Below, one piece after another: positions 1 through 6,638 of a stretch of 33,077 nucleotides of DNA. Positions within the stretch are counted from its first letter, which is position 1. Each line of letters begins with the position of its first letter. A program made the translations under genes and the position numbers. Under the pieces are notes generated by a model. The model was not told where the DNA came from. It saw only the letters and a program-made list of their open reading frames with translations, and did no database searches. Origin of the DNA: a virus; the IMG/VR virus record IMGVR_UViG_3300010966_000046, positions 1 to 33,077 of that record; one strand, given 5' to 3'.

Positions 1-239
1 GAGGGATCGCCGGGGTAATAGTGGTCAGCTGTGAACGGGTCATCAGGCTTACGGCCTAACCCACAAAGCCAACAGACTGTGGCTGTATCTCGCACCTGCT
101 TGGCTTGCTTGGCGTAATTGCCTTTGTAATGAGGTCTAGTAGCGTTTCTAGTTGCATCTGCGACCTTTTGGCAGGTGTCGCATAGTGACGGGTTCCTATG
201 TAGTGCCTTGCATTTTAAACACGGCTTGTTAAACGCCAC
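1..239 (-). CDS. HNH endonuclease, 3' end cut by the window edge
   Basis: Open reading from a GTG at 239 to the left edge, 79 codons visible with no stop. It has two treble-clef-like cysteine pairs (C7/C10 and C20/C23), then CWLCG (C56/C59) and TADHYYPGDP (D72, H73), the usual start of a phage HNH domain. The last part (normally AHR.CN) lies outside the window. The start overlaps the end of the Ntn hydrolase by 11 bases and has AAGG six bases upstream, which decides for the GTG. HNH proteins of this type commonly sit just before small terminase genes, where they help packaging-end cleavage. This fits a permuted genome in which the right-edge genes follow. Function is inferred from motif and position. 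Confidence 0.75.
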   Translation of the reverse strand, partial: MAFNKPCLKCKALHRNPSLCDTCQKVADATRNATRPHYKGNYAKQAKQVRDTATVCWLCGLGRKPDDPFTADHYYPGDP

Positions 240-783
240 GCATTACCTTGCCGTTGGTGTAGCTCCGATACTGGTCTACCGTTCCCCTTGTATTTGGATC
301 ATGCATTGAAGCTGCTTCCATAGCCCGTAAGGCAGATAGGTCATGGTTCTTATTCCAACCAACTAGGTACTGCTTATCAGTTAATGAGCCAATGGCTAAC
401 TCTGCGCCTGATCCAATAGCCCAATAAGGCTTGGCTGTAAGAACACTAAAGTTCTCGCTTATTAGGAATGATTGACCATGTGTAACAAGTACGGCTTCTG
501 CTTCCATTTCGTCATCTTTAACGGTGTCAGCTATTAAAGGAATGACCTTAGTAACTAACCACTTCATCCAGTTGCCTGACCTAACTACGTCTAACGGTGG
601 CTTTGGGTACTCAATCGAATACTGCAACTGATCGCATACCCTTGCGCTCCCGGCTACTCCAATGAGCCATGTGTCTTGTTGCACTATCTTGTGCATGTCA
701 GGATGAATAAGGTTTGAGGTTATGCCTTGATCTGCCGTGAGTGTTGCGAAGTTGTTTCCCGTTGTTGTAATGATCGTGGTCAT
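229..783 (-). CDS. Proteasome/HslV-like Ntn hydrolase
   Basis: 184 aa. The N-terminus MTTIITTTG resembles HslV and proteasome beta subunits once Met is removed, exposing a Thr as the possible N-terminal nucleophile. Counting that Thr as 1, an Asp falls at 17 (motif TAD), as in the HslV active site. A Lys occurs at 31 (DMHKIV) against 33 in HslV, and WLIGVAGS matches the FAGG/VAGS turn before the first helix. Length is close to that of HslV (about 175 aa). No ATPase partner (HslU, Mpa) is in the window. It overlaps the methyltransferase upstream by 4 bases and the HNH gene downstream. It could cleave host or phage proteins, or be an Anbu-like peptidase; the substrate is unknown. The fold call rests on motif reading only. 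Confidence 0.65.
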   Translation of the reverse strand: MTTIITTTGNNFATLTADQGITSNLIHPDMHKIVQQDTWLIGVAGSARVCDQLQYSIEYPKPPLDVVRSGNWMKWLVTKVIPLIADTVKDDEMEAEAVLVTHGQSFLISENFSVLTAKPYWAIGSGAELAIGSLTDKQYLVGWNKNHDLSALRAMEAASMHDPNTRGTVDQYRSYTNGKVMRGV

Positions 784-1913
784 AATAGTTTGCCTTGCTG
801 TTCCTCTAGCGCGTGTTTGATTCTAGCGTTAGCAATAGCAACGTAATCAGGGTCTAGCTCACAGCCAATAAAGTTAAATCCCTCTAACATTGCAGCCTTA
901 CCTGTTGAACCTGAACCTGTGAACGGGTCTAGGACTGTTCCGTTAGGCGGTGTTACTAACTTAACTAAATAACGCATTAGGTCAGTTGGCTTTACAGTTG
1001 GGTGATGATTAGCTCTAACATTTACGCCCCTGTTGCGTGGGTTATTACCACCAACATCACCAATCTTGCGTGACTCATCTTGTTGCTTTTGCTCAAAGTC
1101 ATCAAGCCCGGCATTGCGGTCTTTTTTTGAAGCCTTAGCGCAGTAGAAGAACCTAGCCCAGTCCTCATCTAATCCATCGTGAATAAAGTTTGCCGGCCAG
1201 CGTCCTGAGTTTAGTTGCCCAATTTCTACGGTTCCATTGATACCTTCACCATAAATGCCGTTTGATGTTCCTTCAGGCTTTGATGCTTTGAATGTGCCAC
1301 CTTCATTACCAACCCTTGATCCGTCAATGTTCAGCCCACCTGTTCCATAAATGATTACGTTTGCTGCAACTGTTCCAATCAAAGGCTTACGAGCCATAAC
1401 GATAGGTTCGTGTGCTGGCTTAAGTGCTGTCCCCCAGCCTGCCCATTGCTTTGCTTTATCTGTTGTTGGCTCAGTTACCTTTGCTGTTGCGTTTTCTTTG
1501 TGACCGTTAAATGTTCCATTGCCACCAATGCCATAAGCAGGTACTTCAGACAATACTTTTACTTGAACATTGCTTTGTTTATCTATTGCTTTGCTTACAT
1601 CCAATGACTTTGGAAATCCTGAACCATAGACCCACATAATCTGGTCGCGTATTTCAAAACCTGCATCTTCAATAGCGCAAGCCATACGGTGATAAGTGCG
1701 AGAACCACTAAAGGCAAGCAAGTGACCACCGGGCTTTAGAACTCTAAGTGCTTCATCCCACATACGAACGCTGTAAGCAATTCCAGTTGAGTCCCAAGAC
1801 TTACCCATAAAGCCAAGCTCATAAGGTGGATCAGTAACAATAGAGTCCACGCTGTTAGCTGGCAGGCTACGCATAATCTCAACACAGTCACCATTGCGCA
1901 GGTCGTAGTTCAT
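780..1913 (-). CDS. DNA methyltransferase (DPPY class, probably N6-adenine)
   Basis: 377 aa. The catalytic motif IV TDPPY is at residues 27-31 near the N-terminus, and the SAM-binding motif I DPFTGSGSTG is near residues 329-338. HPTVKP precedes motif I, as usual in class beta enzymes. The middle part (about 110-290) is Gly/Asn-rich and probably holds the target recognition region. No restriction endonuclease lies next to it, so it is probably a solitary phage methylase that protects phage DNA from host restriction. DPPY favours N6-adenine methylation, but some N4-cytosine enzymes share it. The start overlaps the preceding hypothetical gene by 4 bases (ATGA), and it is coupled to the Ntn hydrolase downstream. 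Confidence 0.9.
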   Translation of the reverse strand: MNYDLRNGDCVEIMRSLPANSVDSIVTDPPYELGFMGKSWDSTGIAYSVRMWDEALRVLKPGGHLLAFSGSRTYHRMACAIEDAGFEIRDQIMWVYGSGFPKSLDVSKAIDKQSNVQVKVLSEVPAYGIGGNGTFNGHKENATAKVTEPTTDKAKQWAGWGTALKPAHEPIVMARKPLIGTVAANVIIYGTGGLNIDGSRVGNEGGTFKASKPEGTSNGIYGEGINGTVEIGQLNSGRWPANFIHDGLDEDWARFFYCAKASKKDRNAGLDDFEQKQQDESRKIGDVGGNNPRNRGVNVRANHHPTVKPTDLMRYLVKLVTPPNGTVLDPFTGSGSTGKAAMLEGFNFIGCELDPDYVAIANARIKHALEEQQGKLL

Positions 1914-2206
1914 AGTTTCATTCCATCTGTTAGGTGTACGCCGTATCTAACTAGGTCAGCTGCTGACTGCATCCCAGATAAGTATTCATTCGTTATAGAT
2001 GAATCACCCAGTACGCGGTAGGCAGCCATTGCTTCTATCTCTGCATCTAAAACGGATGCTATTGCCATTCGTGTTATGCCCACGCTTAGGCTCATACGCT
2101 TAATGCTTGCTTCTAGTTTGTCAATGTCTGCTTCTGGTTTGTTCTTTAGAGCAGAGCGCACCAAGTCATTGTGAATAGTCACGCCAACAGTATCTGTCCA
2201 GTTCAT
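1910..2206 (-). CDS. Hypothetical helical protein
   Basis: 98 aa, not recognised. It looks mostly helical, with a possible amphipathic stretch around residues 28-50 and a GMQSAADLVRYG segment near the C-terminus. There is no Cys, no membrane segment and no clear catalytic motif. The stop overlaps the methyltransferase start by 4 bases, so the two are probably translated together. It follows the 37-residue Cys/His mini-protein after a short gap. No function is assigned. Confidence 0.75.
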   Translation of the reverse strand: MNWTDTVGVTIHNDLVRSALKNKPEADIDKLEASIKRMSLSVGITRMAIASVLDAEIEAMAAYRVLGDSSITNEYLSGMQSAADLVRYGVHLTDGMKL

Positions 2207-2218
2207 GCGCTTAGTCTA

Positions 2219-2332
2219 TTAAGGTCTAAGACTTGATTTGTCTATTGACACATTGGCAGCCTGTAAACATTCCCAGTAACTCTCGTGGTCTTGTGTATCA
2301 CAACCAGCGCGACAAATTCCGTTAGATTCCAT
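2219..2332 (-). CDS. Cys/His mini-protein (37 aa)
   Basis: A 37-residue ORF starting at ATG 2332, which overlaps the PP-loop gene stop (TGATG). It contains CRAGC, then DTQDHESYWECL. The pattern CxxxC...QDHxSxxxCL recurs in actinobacteriophage small proteins, as far as I recall, and the Cys/His spacing suggests a zinc-binding knuckle. It fills an otherwise empty 125-base gap and keeps the overlap coupling of the operon, which supports it being real. Role unknown. Confidence 0.65.
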   Translation of the reverse strand: MESNGICRAGCDTQDHESYWECLQAANVSIDKSSLRP

Positions 2333-3135
2333 CAGTCATCCTCATAGTCTGTAAAGCATCCACATCCACCAATGTCTAAGTCATCAAATAGTTCTGGTTG
2401 CTGTTCTTTGCGTTGTCTAATAACGGTCAATGGCAAACGCTTTGTTTCACCATTTATAGTTTCTTTAAGTATTGAAACTTCGCCTAGCTGATCTTGCATT
2501 AACAATTCTTGATGTTCCCATTCAGCAAATCGTTCAGGCATTACATCTAGAAGTTTCTTGAACTGTGCTTGTCCAGCTCTAACGCAACCACCACCACAAT
2601 TATTATGAGCAAATCCCATTGCATAAAGTCGCGGTGGTTCTAAACTTTCTGACTTTGCCCATTCAATTAAGTCTTGCTTATTGAAGTAAGGCGCATCAGT
2701 TAGTGGTGCTTCTGCTTTATACGGTAAATAGTTGCGCACAATAGATGGCAACCGATGAATCTCTGACCAGTCAATTCCAACATAGACAATTGTTTCATTT
2801 GGGTCGCAGTTAGCTTCAAGCCAATTTCTTGCAGGCTTCTGTTTGAGAATGTGAGAGCAGTTAGCAAGTCTTGAATTTCCAAGAAACTTTTTATCTCTAA
2901 AGACTTCCCAGATGTTTCTGCCATCCATTACAGTTACAACTGTTGCGCCTATGTTTGTTGCTGCATCTTTAATAAATCTGTAAGTATCTTCATCTTCGCC
3001 TATGTGTGGATTGTCTGTGTGACCTTTGACGTCACTAAATAACAGAGTCACATCATCAGAACCAAACTTTTCGACTACTCGCTTTGCTGTTGCCCATGAT
3101 CCAATCCCACCACTAAACATAACAACGTGTTTCAT
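2332..3135 (-). CDS. PP-loop ATPase, PAPS reductase-like
   Basis: 267 aa. The ATP-pyrophosphatase PP-loop FSGGIGSW is at residues 7-14. NCSHILKQKPARNWL (93-106) resembles the CysH/PAPS reductase helix. It also has NNCGGGC (C180, C184) and GGCGC near the C-terminus (C258, C260), so C93, C180, C184 and a C-terminal Cys could bind an Fe-S cluster or zinc. Family members activate a carbonyl or sulfate by adenylation; DndC (DNA phosphorothioation), TtcA (tRNA thiolation) and PAPS reductase are relatives. The phage substrate is unknown. The gene sits between HNH and DNA methylase genes, so nucleic acid modification is a reasonable guess. Overlaps flank both ends. Confidence 0.8.
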   Translation of the reverse strand: MKHVVMFSGGIGSWATAKRVVEKFGSDDVTLLFSDVKGHTDNPHIGEDEDTYRFIKDAATNIGATVVTVMDGRNIWEVFRDKKFLGNSRLANCSHILKQKPARNWLEANCDPNETIVYVGIDWSEIHRLPSIVRNYLPYKAEAPLTDAPYFNKQDLIEWAKSESLEPPRLYAMGFAHNNCGGGCVRAGQAQFKKLLDVMPERFAEWEHQELLMQDQLGEVSILKETINGETKRLPLTVIRQRKEQQPELFDDLDIGGCGCFTDYEDD

Positions 3136-3416
3136 TAGTCATCCCAACTATTCTTAAGCCAACCCTCAGCCTTACCTTGTGCCGGGTTCTGCGTTATGAA
3201 CGTATGACACGGCCTACATAACAAAGCTAGGTTATCCCTGTCCACAATGCTTCCACCTCTAGCGCGTGTCTTAATCTCATGCACATCAGTTGCGTAAGCC
3301 ACAGAGCAACGCTGGCAAGGTGGGAAGTCCCGTAGTAGTTCCTTAACCAACCTGCGCCGTTCTGTGGCGTACAGGCTTTCCATTTTCTTAGAGCGCGGTC
3401 TTATGGGCTTAGTCAT
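3135..3416 (-). CDS. HNH endonuclease (small)
   Basis: 93 aa with a complete HNH fold signature: CQRC (34-37), DVHEIK with H46 and E47, RDNLALLCRPCH with N62, C67, C70 and H71. The two CxxC pairs form the structural zinc site; H46 and H71 are likely metal and catalytic residues. The N-terminus is basic. It lies between the zinc-ribbon gene (8-base overlap) and the PP-loop gene (1-base overlap). It may be a free-standing homing-type nuclease or a helper in recombination; nothing tells which. It is a second HNH gene besides the one at the left edge and differs from it in motif spacing. Confidence 0.85.
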   Translation of the reverse strand: MTKPIRPRSKKMESLYATERRRLVKELLRDFPPCQRCSVAYATDVHEIKTRARGGSIVDRDNLALLCRPCHTFITQNPAQGKAEGWLKNSWDD

Positions 3417-3672
3417 TGAACGTGGTGTCCCTGACTATTGAAGCGCATCTAAGTTTCATCATTTCCATACCCATTTTTATAGACGGGTCTGAATGACTTA
3501 ACTCAATAGCATTTATGGCTTCTAGTAACGTGTCGCGGTATGCCTGCAAGCTCTTGTTCCTGTAACAGCTAGGGCATAAAACGTACTGCCGTTGCAACTC
3601 CCAGACTGTCCACCAGCCATCCGTTTGCTTGGATGACCGGTGGCAGTTGTTACAGGTTTGCTTATCAGCCAC
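3409..3672 (-). CDS. Zinc-ribbon protein
   Basis: 87 aa. CNNCH (C7, C10) and LCPSC (C33, C36) form two CxxC knuckles with about 22 residues between them, a classic zinc-ribbon layout, followed by a helical C-terminus. The conserved-looking WWTVWELQRQYVLCPSC segment resembles short nucleic-acid-binding zinc proteins. The start overlaps the preceding membrane protein gene and the end overlaps the HNH gene. No more specific role can be given. Confidence 0.75.
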   Translation of the reverse strand: MADKQTCNNCHRSSKQTDGWWTVWELQRQYVLCPSCYRNKSLQAYRDTLLEAINAIELSHSDPSIKMGMEMMKLRCASIVRDTTFND

Positions 3673-3895
3673 GGCGATTTTCTAAATCGTCTTTGAATGA
3701 ACGCTGAAGATTATCCGTGTATGAATACTCACGATCTAGAGCTGCAAAGATTGGTTCCATTGAGTCAGTCTGACCGTTTAGGTACTCAAGCCATTCCTTG
3801 TGCTGTAAAGCCTGATGATGTTGAGCCAACCGATACCCGGCAAAGAATACCAAAATGCTCATAGATGCTACTGAAAGAATTAGGGCAATAATCAT
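3665..3895 (-). CDS. Small membrane protein with cytoplasmic tail
   Basis: 76 aa from ATG 3895, chosen because ATGA overlaps the SSB stop; a GTG at 3901 would add two residues. Residues 1-22 are a hydrophobic segment ending in a Tyr/Arg boundary (GYRLAQHH), so one transmembrane helix or signal anchor is likely. The rest is charged and probably helical. It sits downstream of SSB in an early operon. Role unknown. Confidence 0.7.
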   Translation of the reverse strand: MIIALILSVASMSILVFFAGYRLAQHHQALQHKEWLEYLNGQTDSMEPIFAALDREYSYTDNLQRSFKDDLENRRG

Positions 3896-4266
3896 AACCA
3901 CGGGTCACTTTCTGGTGCTGTTGTCTTTGCTTTGGATGCCTTGACCACTGCTGCAATTTCATCAGCTGTAATCTCAACGGTTGTACGCTCAACGCCGTTC
4001 TTGTCCTCGTACTTTACGACCTTGCATTTACCTACTACTAGGATTGGCTGACCCTTTTTGAATGTGTCACCTGCTGCTTCAGCTAATCCACGCCAAAGAA
4101 CAATGTCAAAGTAACTAGTGTCACCGTCTGACCATGTGCCGTCTTGTGCTTTCTTACGCTCATTGCAAGCAATGCGCATCTTGCAACGGCTTACGCCTGA
4201 TGCAGTTACTTGGAAATCTGGTTCAAAAACCAAGTTCCCGGTTGCTGTGATTGTTGGTAGTGCCAT
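3892..4266 (-). CDS. ssb: Single-stranded DNA-binding protein
   Basis: 124 aa OB-fold SSB: MALPTITATGNLVFEPDF at the start, CKMRIACNERK, TSYFDIVLWRGLAEAA and KGQPILVVGKCKV follow the usual order of SSB strands. The C-terminus ESDPWL is an acidic tip like the DDIPF tail through which SSBs recruit replication and repair proteins, but ends in WL rather than PF. The linker is very short compared with bacterial SSB (about 170 aa). It starts in a TAATG overlap with the WhiB gene and is coupled to a membrane protein gene downstream. It belongs with RusA and the Rad52-like protein in the recombination module. Confidence 0.93.
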   Translation of the reverse strand: MALPTITATGNLVFEPDFQVTASGVSRCKMRIACNERKKAQDGTWSDGDTSYFDIVLWRGLAEAAGDTFKKGQPILVVGKCKVVKYEDKNGVERTTVEITADEIAAVVKASKAKTTAPESDPWL

Positions 4267-4598
4267 TAGATTGCTCCTGCTTCTCTTTGTCGCTCACGGT
4301 ATGTGCGCGAATTCTTAGCTTGATTTGTTTCTACTTGAAACGTGTTCTTGTATTCTTCATCTATCCGTATTGCTGTTATCCCAAAGAACTTGCGCAACTG
4401 CACACGATCCTTGTCTGATGTTCCTGCCCACCAGCCCTCGACTTTCACCTTTAATGAATACTCAAGGCAGTCATCAAAGATTGGGCAACGTAGGCAAGTC
4501 TTTTTAAGTAAGTCCTCAATTTTGGGACTCATGTTATTGGTTGGAAAGAACAATTCAGGGTCTAGCCCAATACAAGCTGCGCCGTCTGTGTTAAACAT
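4266..4598 (-). CDS. WhiB-like Fe-S transcription regulator
   Basis: 110 aa from ATG 4598, which has GAGG six bases upstream. The four cluster ligands fit WhiB spacing: C9 in GAAC, then CLRC (C35, C38) and C44. FFP follows the first Cys, and GWWAG (55-59) takes the place of the usual G[VI]WGG turn. The basic C-terminus (RKFF, RTYRERQREAGA) can bind DNA. WhiB proteins are restricted to actinobacteria and their phages and act with the primary sigma factor, so this gene is the best evidence for the host group. It overlaps RusA upstream and SSB downstream. It is divergent from the second WhiB at 6639-6977. Confidence 0.88.
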   Translation of the reverse strand: MFNTDGAACIGLDPELFFPTNNMSPKIEDLLKKTCLRCPIFDDCLEYSLKVKVEGWWAGTSDKDRVQLRKFFGITAIRIDEEYKNTFQVETNQAKNSRTYRERQREAGAI

Positions 4599-5010
4599 CC
4601 TGCACCTCGCTTGCAATTATTTGACAACCAATTCTGTCTGTGGCGTACTGCTTAGATGCGCTCACAGCTATTACAAGAGCATCATCCGTATAAAGACCAC
4701 CAGTTGTAAGCCCGTCAAATGTAGAGCGAATTAACTTGTCTAGATCAGGCTTCACACTAGGCCATTTACGGCTAACAGTCTTTGGTCTAGGTAAATAAAA
4801 CACAAGCCCTATTTCCACCGGTGTAGTTATAGTCCATTGCTCTGCATTAGGCCATTTACTAGCTCGATACTCTTGCGTTTGAGCTGCAACGGCTTCGCGC
4901 CAAGGCTTAACCTTTTTGCTTGATTCAACTAGGACTACACGACCATTCTTAACAAAGCCATTTTTAGAACCTTGTGGTGCTGGTTCGCCCTCAACAAAAT
5001 AGTTAATCAT
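4591..5010 (-). CDS. rusA: RusA-type Holliday junction resolvase
   Basis: 139 aa from ATG 5010. The core KPDLDKLIRSTFDGLT with D89 and D91, followed by LYTDDALV with D110, matches the metal-binding Asp spacing of E. coli RusA (70, 72, 91). The N-terminal EGEPAPQGSKN is also typical. It cleaves four-way junctions as a dimer, resolving recombination intermediates before packaging. Length (RusA about 120 aa) is normal. It overlaps the small membrane gene upstream by 8 bases and WhiB downstream. It works in the same module as the Rad52-like annealing protein and SSB. Confidence 0.92.
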   Translation of the reverse strand: MINYFVEGEPAPQGSKNGFVKNGRVVLVESSKKVKPWREAVAAQTQEYRASKWPNAEQWTITTPVEIGLVFYLPRPKTVSRKWPSVKPDLDKLIRSTFDGLTTGGLYTDDALVIAVSASKQYATDRIGCQIIASEVQDV

Positions 5011-5152
5011 CACTAACCACTAACCGTAATTGCGCTACTAAAGCATCTTGCTGTTCTTGAATCTGGCGCGGTAATGATTGCGCGAAAGCCATTATTAGCA
5101 TTCCAAAGAATCCACCTAGTAGGAATAAGACTGCTCCCAATACAAAGCTCAT
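5003..5152 (-). CDS. Small one-TM protein (49 aa)
   Basis: Starts at ATG 5152, overlapping the Rad52-like gene stop (ATGA). Residues 2-25 are hydrophobic (FVLGAVLFLLGGFFGMLIM), then a Gln-rich helical tail RQIQEQQDALVAQLR. It is a probable membrane-anchored protein with a short cytoplasmic coiled-coil-like tail. It fills a 135-base gap and keeps the overlap pattern on both sides. Function unknown. Confidence 0.65.
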   Translation of the reverse strand: MSFVLGAVLFLLGGFFGMLIMAFAQSLPRQIQEQQDALVAQLRLVVSDD

Positions 5153-5712
5153 GCGCCTAACTCAACTTTCTTATTGTCAAAGATAAGTCGTAGGTTGCGC
5201 TTTTCTGCTTCTGTAAATGTGCCACCCTGAATAAGTGGGACTACCTCAGTCAGTTCAATTAGTGAACCGGCATTACCGATACGCTCAATCATCTTTTGAG
5301 TAGCTGTGCTTAGTTCCTTAGTGGCTTTAGGTGCTGGTGTTGTTTCTGCTGGTGCTTCCTTAGCCCATAGGTCAAGTGCTACGCCATATCTCATGGCTGC
5401 GTTCCTGACGGCATTTCCAATTGCCGATTTTTTCTGATCGTACTTATCTCTAGTTGCTGGTTCACCGTAGCCGTACCGGGTAACACCGCAAACAGTTAAT
5501 TTGATCCATAGACCACCGTTTTCATCAAACTTAGGCAAACCAGAATCATCAAATGCGACTGGCTCCCAGTTCCATGTTGGGTCTACCTTAAGCAAGCGAT
5601 CAGTTACCCAAGCGTGGCTAACGTAATCTAATTGCAGTCCACCTGTCGGTAGCTTTTGAATCTGCTCTTTAGGGAACGGTGCGCGTAACGCATCCTGTTG
5701 TTCTTGTTTCAT
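5149..5712 (-). CDS. Rad52-like single-strand annealing protein
   Basis: 187 aa. LRAPFPKEQIQKLP, then LDYVSHAWVTDRLLKVDP, WNWEPVA, GLWIKLTVCGVTRYGYG and AIGNAVRNAAMRYGVALD are characteristic of phage Rad52-type annealing proteins. The conserved fold ends near residue 115. A Pro/Ala-rich linker leads to a short helical C-terminal domain (about 130-187). The protein anneals complementary single strands during phage recombination. SSB and RusA are in the same operon; a partner exonuclease is not visible in the window. It starts in a TAATG overlap and is coupled to a one-TM gene downstream. Confidence 0.85.
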   Translation of the reverse strand: MKQEQQDALRAPFPKEQIQKLPTGGLQLDYVSHAWVTDRLLKVDPTWNWEPVAFDDSGLPKFDENGGLWIKLTVCGVTRYGYGEPATRDKYDQKKSAIGNAVRNAAMRYGVALDLWAKEAPAETTPAPKATKELSTATQKMIERIGNAGSLIELTEVVPLIQGGTFTEAEKRNLRLIFDNKKVELGA

Positions 5713-5834
5713 TAGCTGACTCTCTTTGGTGGGATGTTTTTGAATCCGCGCAAGTGAGCCATTTTGACTTCCTGACCACGAATTCTGATTGCTAGTGGTG
5801 CTTTGTTACTTTTGTTTTGCCATTTAATTTTCAT
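5712..5834 (-). CDS. Small basic protein (40 aa)
   Basis: ATG 5834 overlaps the previous stop (ATGA), and its own stop overlaps the Rad52-like start (TAATG). The product is 40 aa and strongly basic (MKIKWQNKSNKAP, PPKRVS) with no Cys and no membrane segment. It probably binds nucleic acid, which is inference from charge only. The double overlap supports real translation. Confidence 0.55.
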   Translation of the reverse strand: MKIKWQNKSNKAPLAIRIRGQEVKMAHLRGFKNIPPKRVS

Positions 5835-6052
5835 GCTTTGTCCTTTGTCTGTTGAATGTTCTGAATCTTGCTGCGTAGCGTGATGAAGTCTTGCTTGCTC
5901 ATTTTGCTTGTATCAAAAGTTTTACCAAGCAGGGCTGACATAAATTCAATCTGATGCGCTGGATGTGTAATTCCTAAGTATTCAAGCATTTTTCTAATCT
6001 TGTGCTTTTGATCTAGTGATGCGCGTTCCATCCCAAAAGGTACGAATCCCAT
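5831..6052 (-). CDS. Hypothetical small helical protein
   Basis: 73 aa. SLDQKHKIRKMLEYLGI, then GKTFDTSKMSKQDFITLRSKI, resembles the small helical domain (KQ..I..LL..LG....LS..DA..LI..L) often attached to phage recombination proteins such as RecT or exonucleases. Here it stands alone, two genes upstream of the Rad52-like gene. A recombination accessory role is a guess. An internal Met at residue 8 is an alternative start. The start overlaps the membrane mini-gene (TAATG). Confidence 0.65.
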   Translation of the reverse strand: MGFVPFGMERASLDQKHKIRKMLEYLGITHPAHQIEFMSALLGKTFDTSKMSKQDFITLRSKIQNIQQTKDKA

Positions 6053-6174
6053 TAGTTACCACCTAGCGCGTACCAAGTACCCATAAACAGAATCCAAATA
6101 ATTGAAATGACTATTCCTGCTTGCAACAATGTGCCAAGAAATTTAGCTCGTGGTGTCCAGTTCCAGTTACGCAT
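6052..6174 (-). CDS. Small one-TM protein (40 aa)
   Basis: ATG 6174 lies inside the end of the 68-aa gene and the stop overlaps the next start (TAATG). The product has a basic N-terminus (MRNWNWTPRAKFLG), then a hydrophobic helix about 15-33 (LLQAGIVISIIWILFMG). It is likely an inner-membrane mini-protein; the role is unknown. Confidence 0.6.
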   Translation of the reverse strand: MRNWNWTPRAKFLGTLLQAGIVISIIWILFMGTWYALGGN

Positions 6175-6373
6175 TTTTCAACTCCATTTCTAAAACGTAT
6201 TTAAAGGCAAACTCTTTTGCTTGCGCGTAGCTGTTGGCATAAGCAACAGTTTCAATTTGAGCTTCATCAAAGATGTACCAGCAACAACGACATTCATTCT
6301 GTCGCGCCCATAGAACGTCAGTTCCAACTACGCGATAGCCACCGATTGAGTCTTTTACTGCTTTGAGTTTCAT
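6167..6373 (-). CDS. Hypothetical protein (68 aa)
   Basis: 68 aa, not recognised. A vicinal ECRCCWYIF segment and a helical C-terminus (AYANSYAQAKEFAFKYVLEME) are the visible features. The layout resembles small phage proteins with a beta-hairpin followed by a helix. It starts in a TAATG overlap with the zinc-ribbon gene and overlaps the one-TM gene. No function is assigned. Confidence 0.65.
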   Translation of the reverse strand: MKLKAVKDSIGGYRVVGTDVLWARQNECRCCWYIFDEAQIETVAYANSYAQAKEFAFKYVLEMELKNA

Positions 6374-6516
6374 TAGGCACCAACCTTTGAAAGATGAGCT
6401 GGTGCAGCATCACAATTTAAGCATGGTTGTTCAGAGCCATACTGACCCCACATAGCTTCATCTTCATAGCCACATTCATCACATTTAACATTTACTTGCT
6501 TTGGCATTTTTATCAT
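6373..6516 (-). CDS. Zinc-ribbon mini-protein (47 aa)
   Basis: 47 aa, first gene after the 6517-6638 leader. KCDECGY (C12, C15) and PCLNCD (C32, C35) form two CxxC knuckles, a compact zinc ribbon. AAGGA lies nine bases before ATG 6516; ATG at residue 4 is an alternative. The stop overlaps the next start (TAATG). As the leading gene of an early operon it may be a small regulator, but that is inference. Confidence 0.7.
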   Translation of the reverse strand: MIKMPKQVNVKCDECGYEDEAMWGQYGSEQPCLNCDAAPAHLSKVGA

Positions 6517-6638
6517 TGCTTTGTTTCCTTAATCCAAGAACCTTGCGGTTCGCCTTATGTGTATAACGTAGCATCTTTTGGCAGACTTGTGCGCCATTTA
6601 AGGTAACTATTTGATAACGCGCCGTTCGTACAAATGTT
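6517..6638 (-). promoter_or_regulatory. Leader of the recombination operon, with hairpin
   Basis: A 122-base non-coding gap between the WhiB stop and the zinc-ribbon start. On the minus strand GTTATACA (6567-6560) is a possible -10 region, with no clear -35. ACATAAGGC (6560-6552) then leads straight into a hairpin with a 5-bp stem and GCAA tetraloop (6551-6538, GAACC-GCAA-GGTTC). The hairpin would lie close to the 5' end of the transcript and could stabilise it. The other early leader (9875-10001) has the same elements. Confidence 0.45.

Noticed and set aside
2700-2924. 74-aa minus-strand ORF inside the PP-loop gene
   Set aside because: Out-of-frame shadow of a conserved coding region, without start signal.
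4342-4734. 130-aa plus-strand ORF across WhiB and RusA
   Set aside because: Antisense to two well-recognised genes; no motif and no ribosome site.
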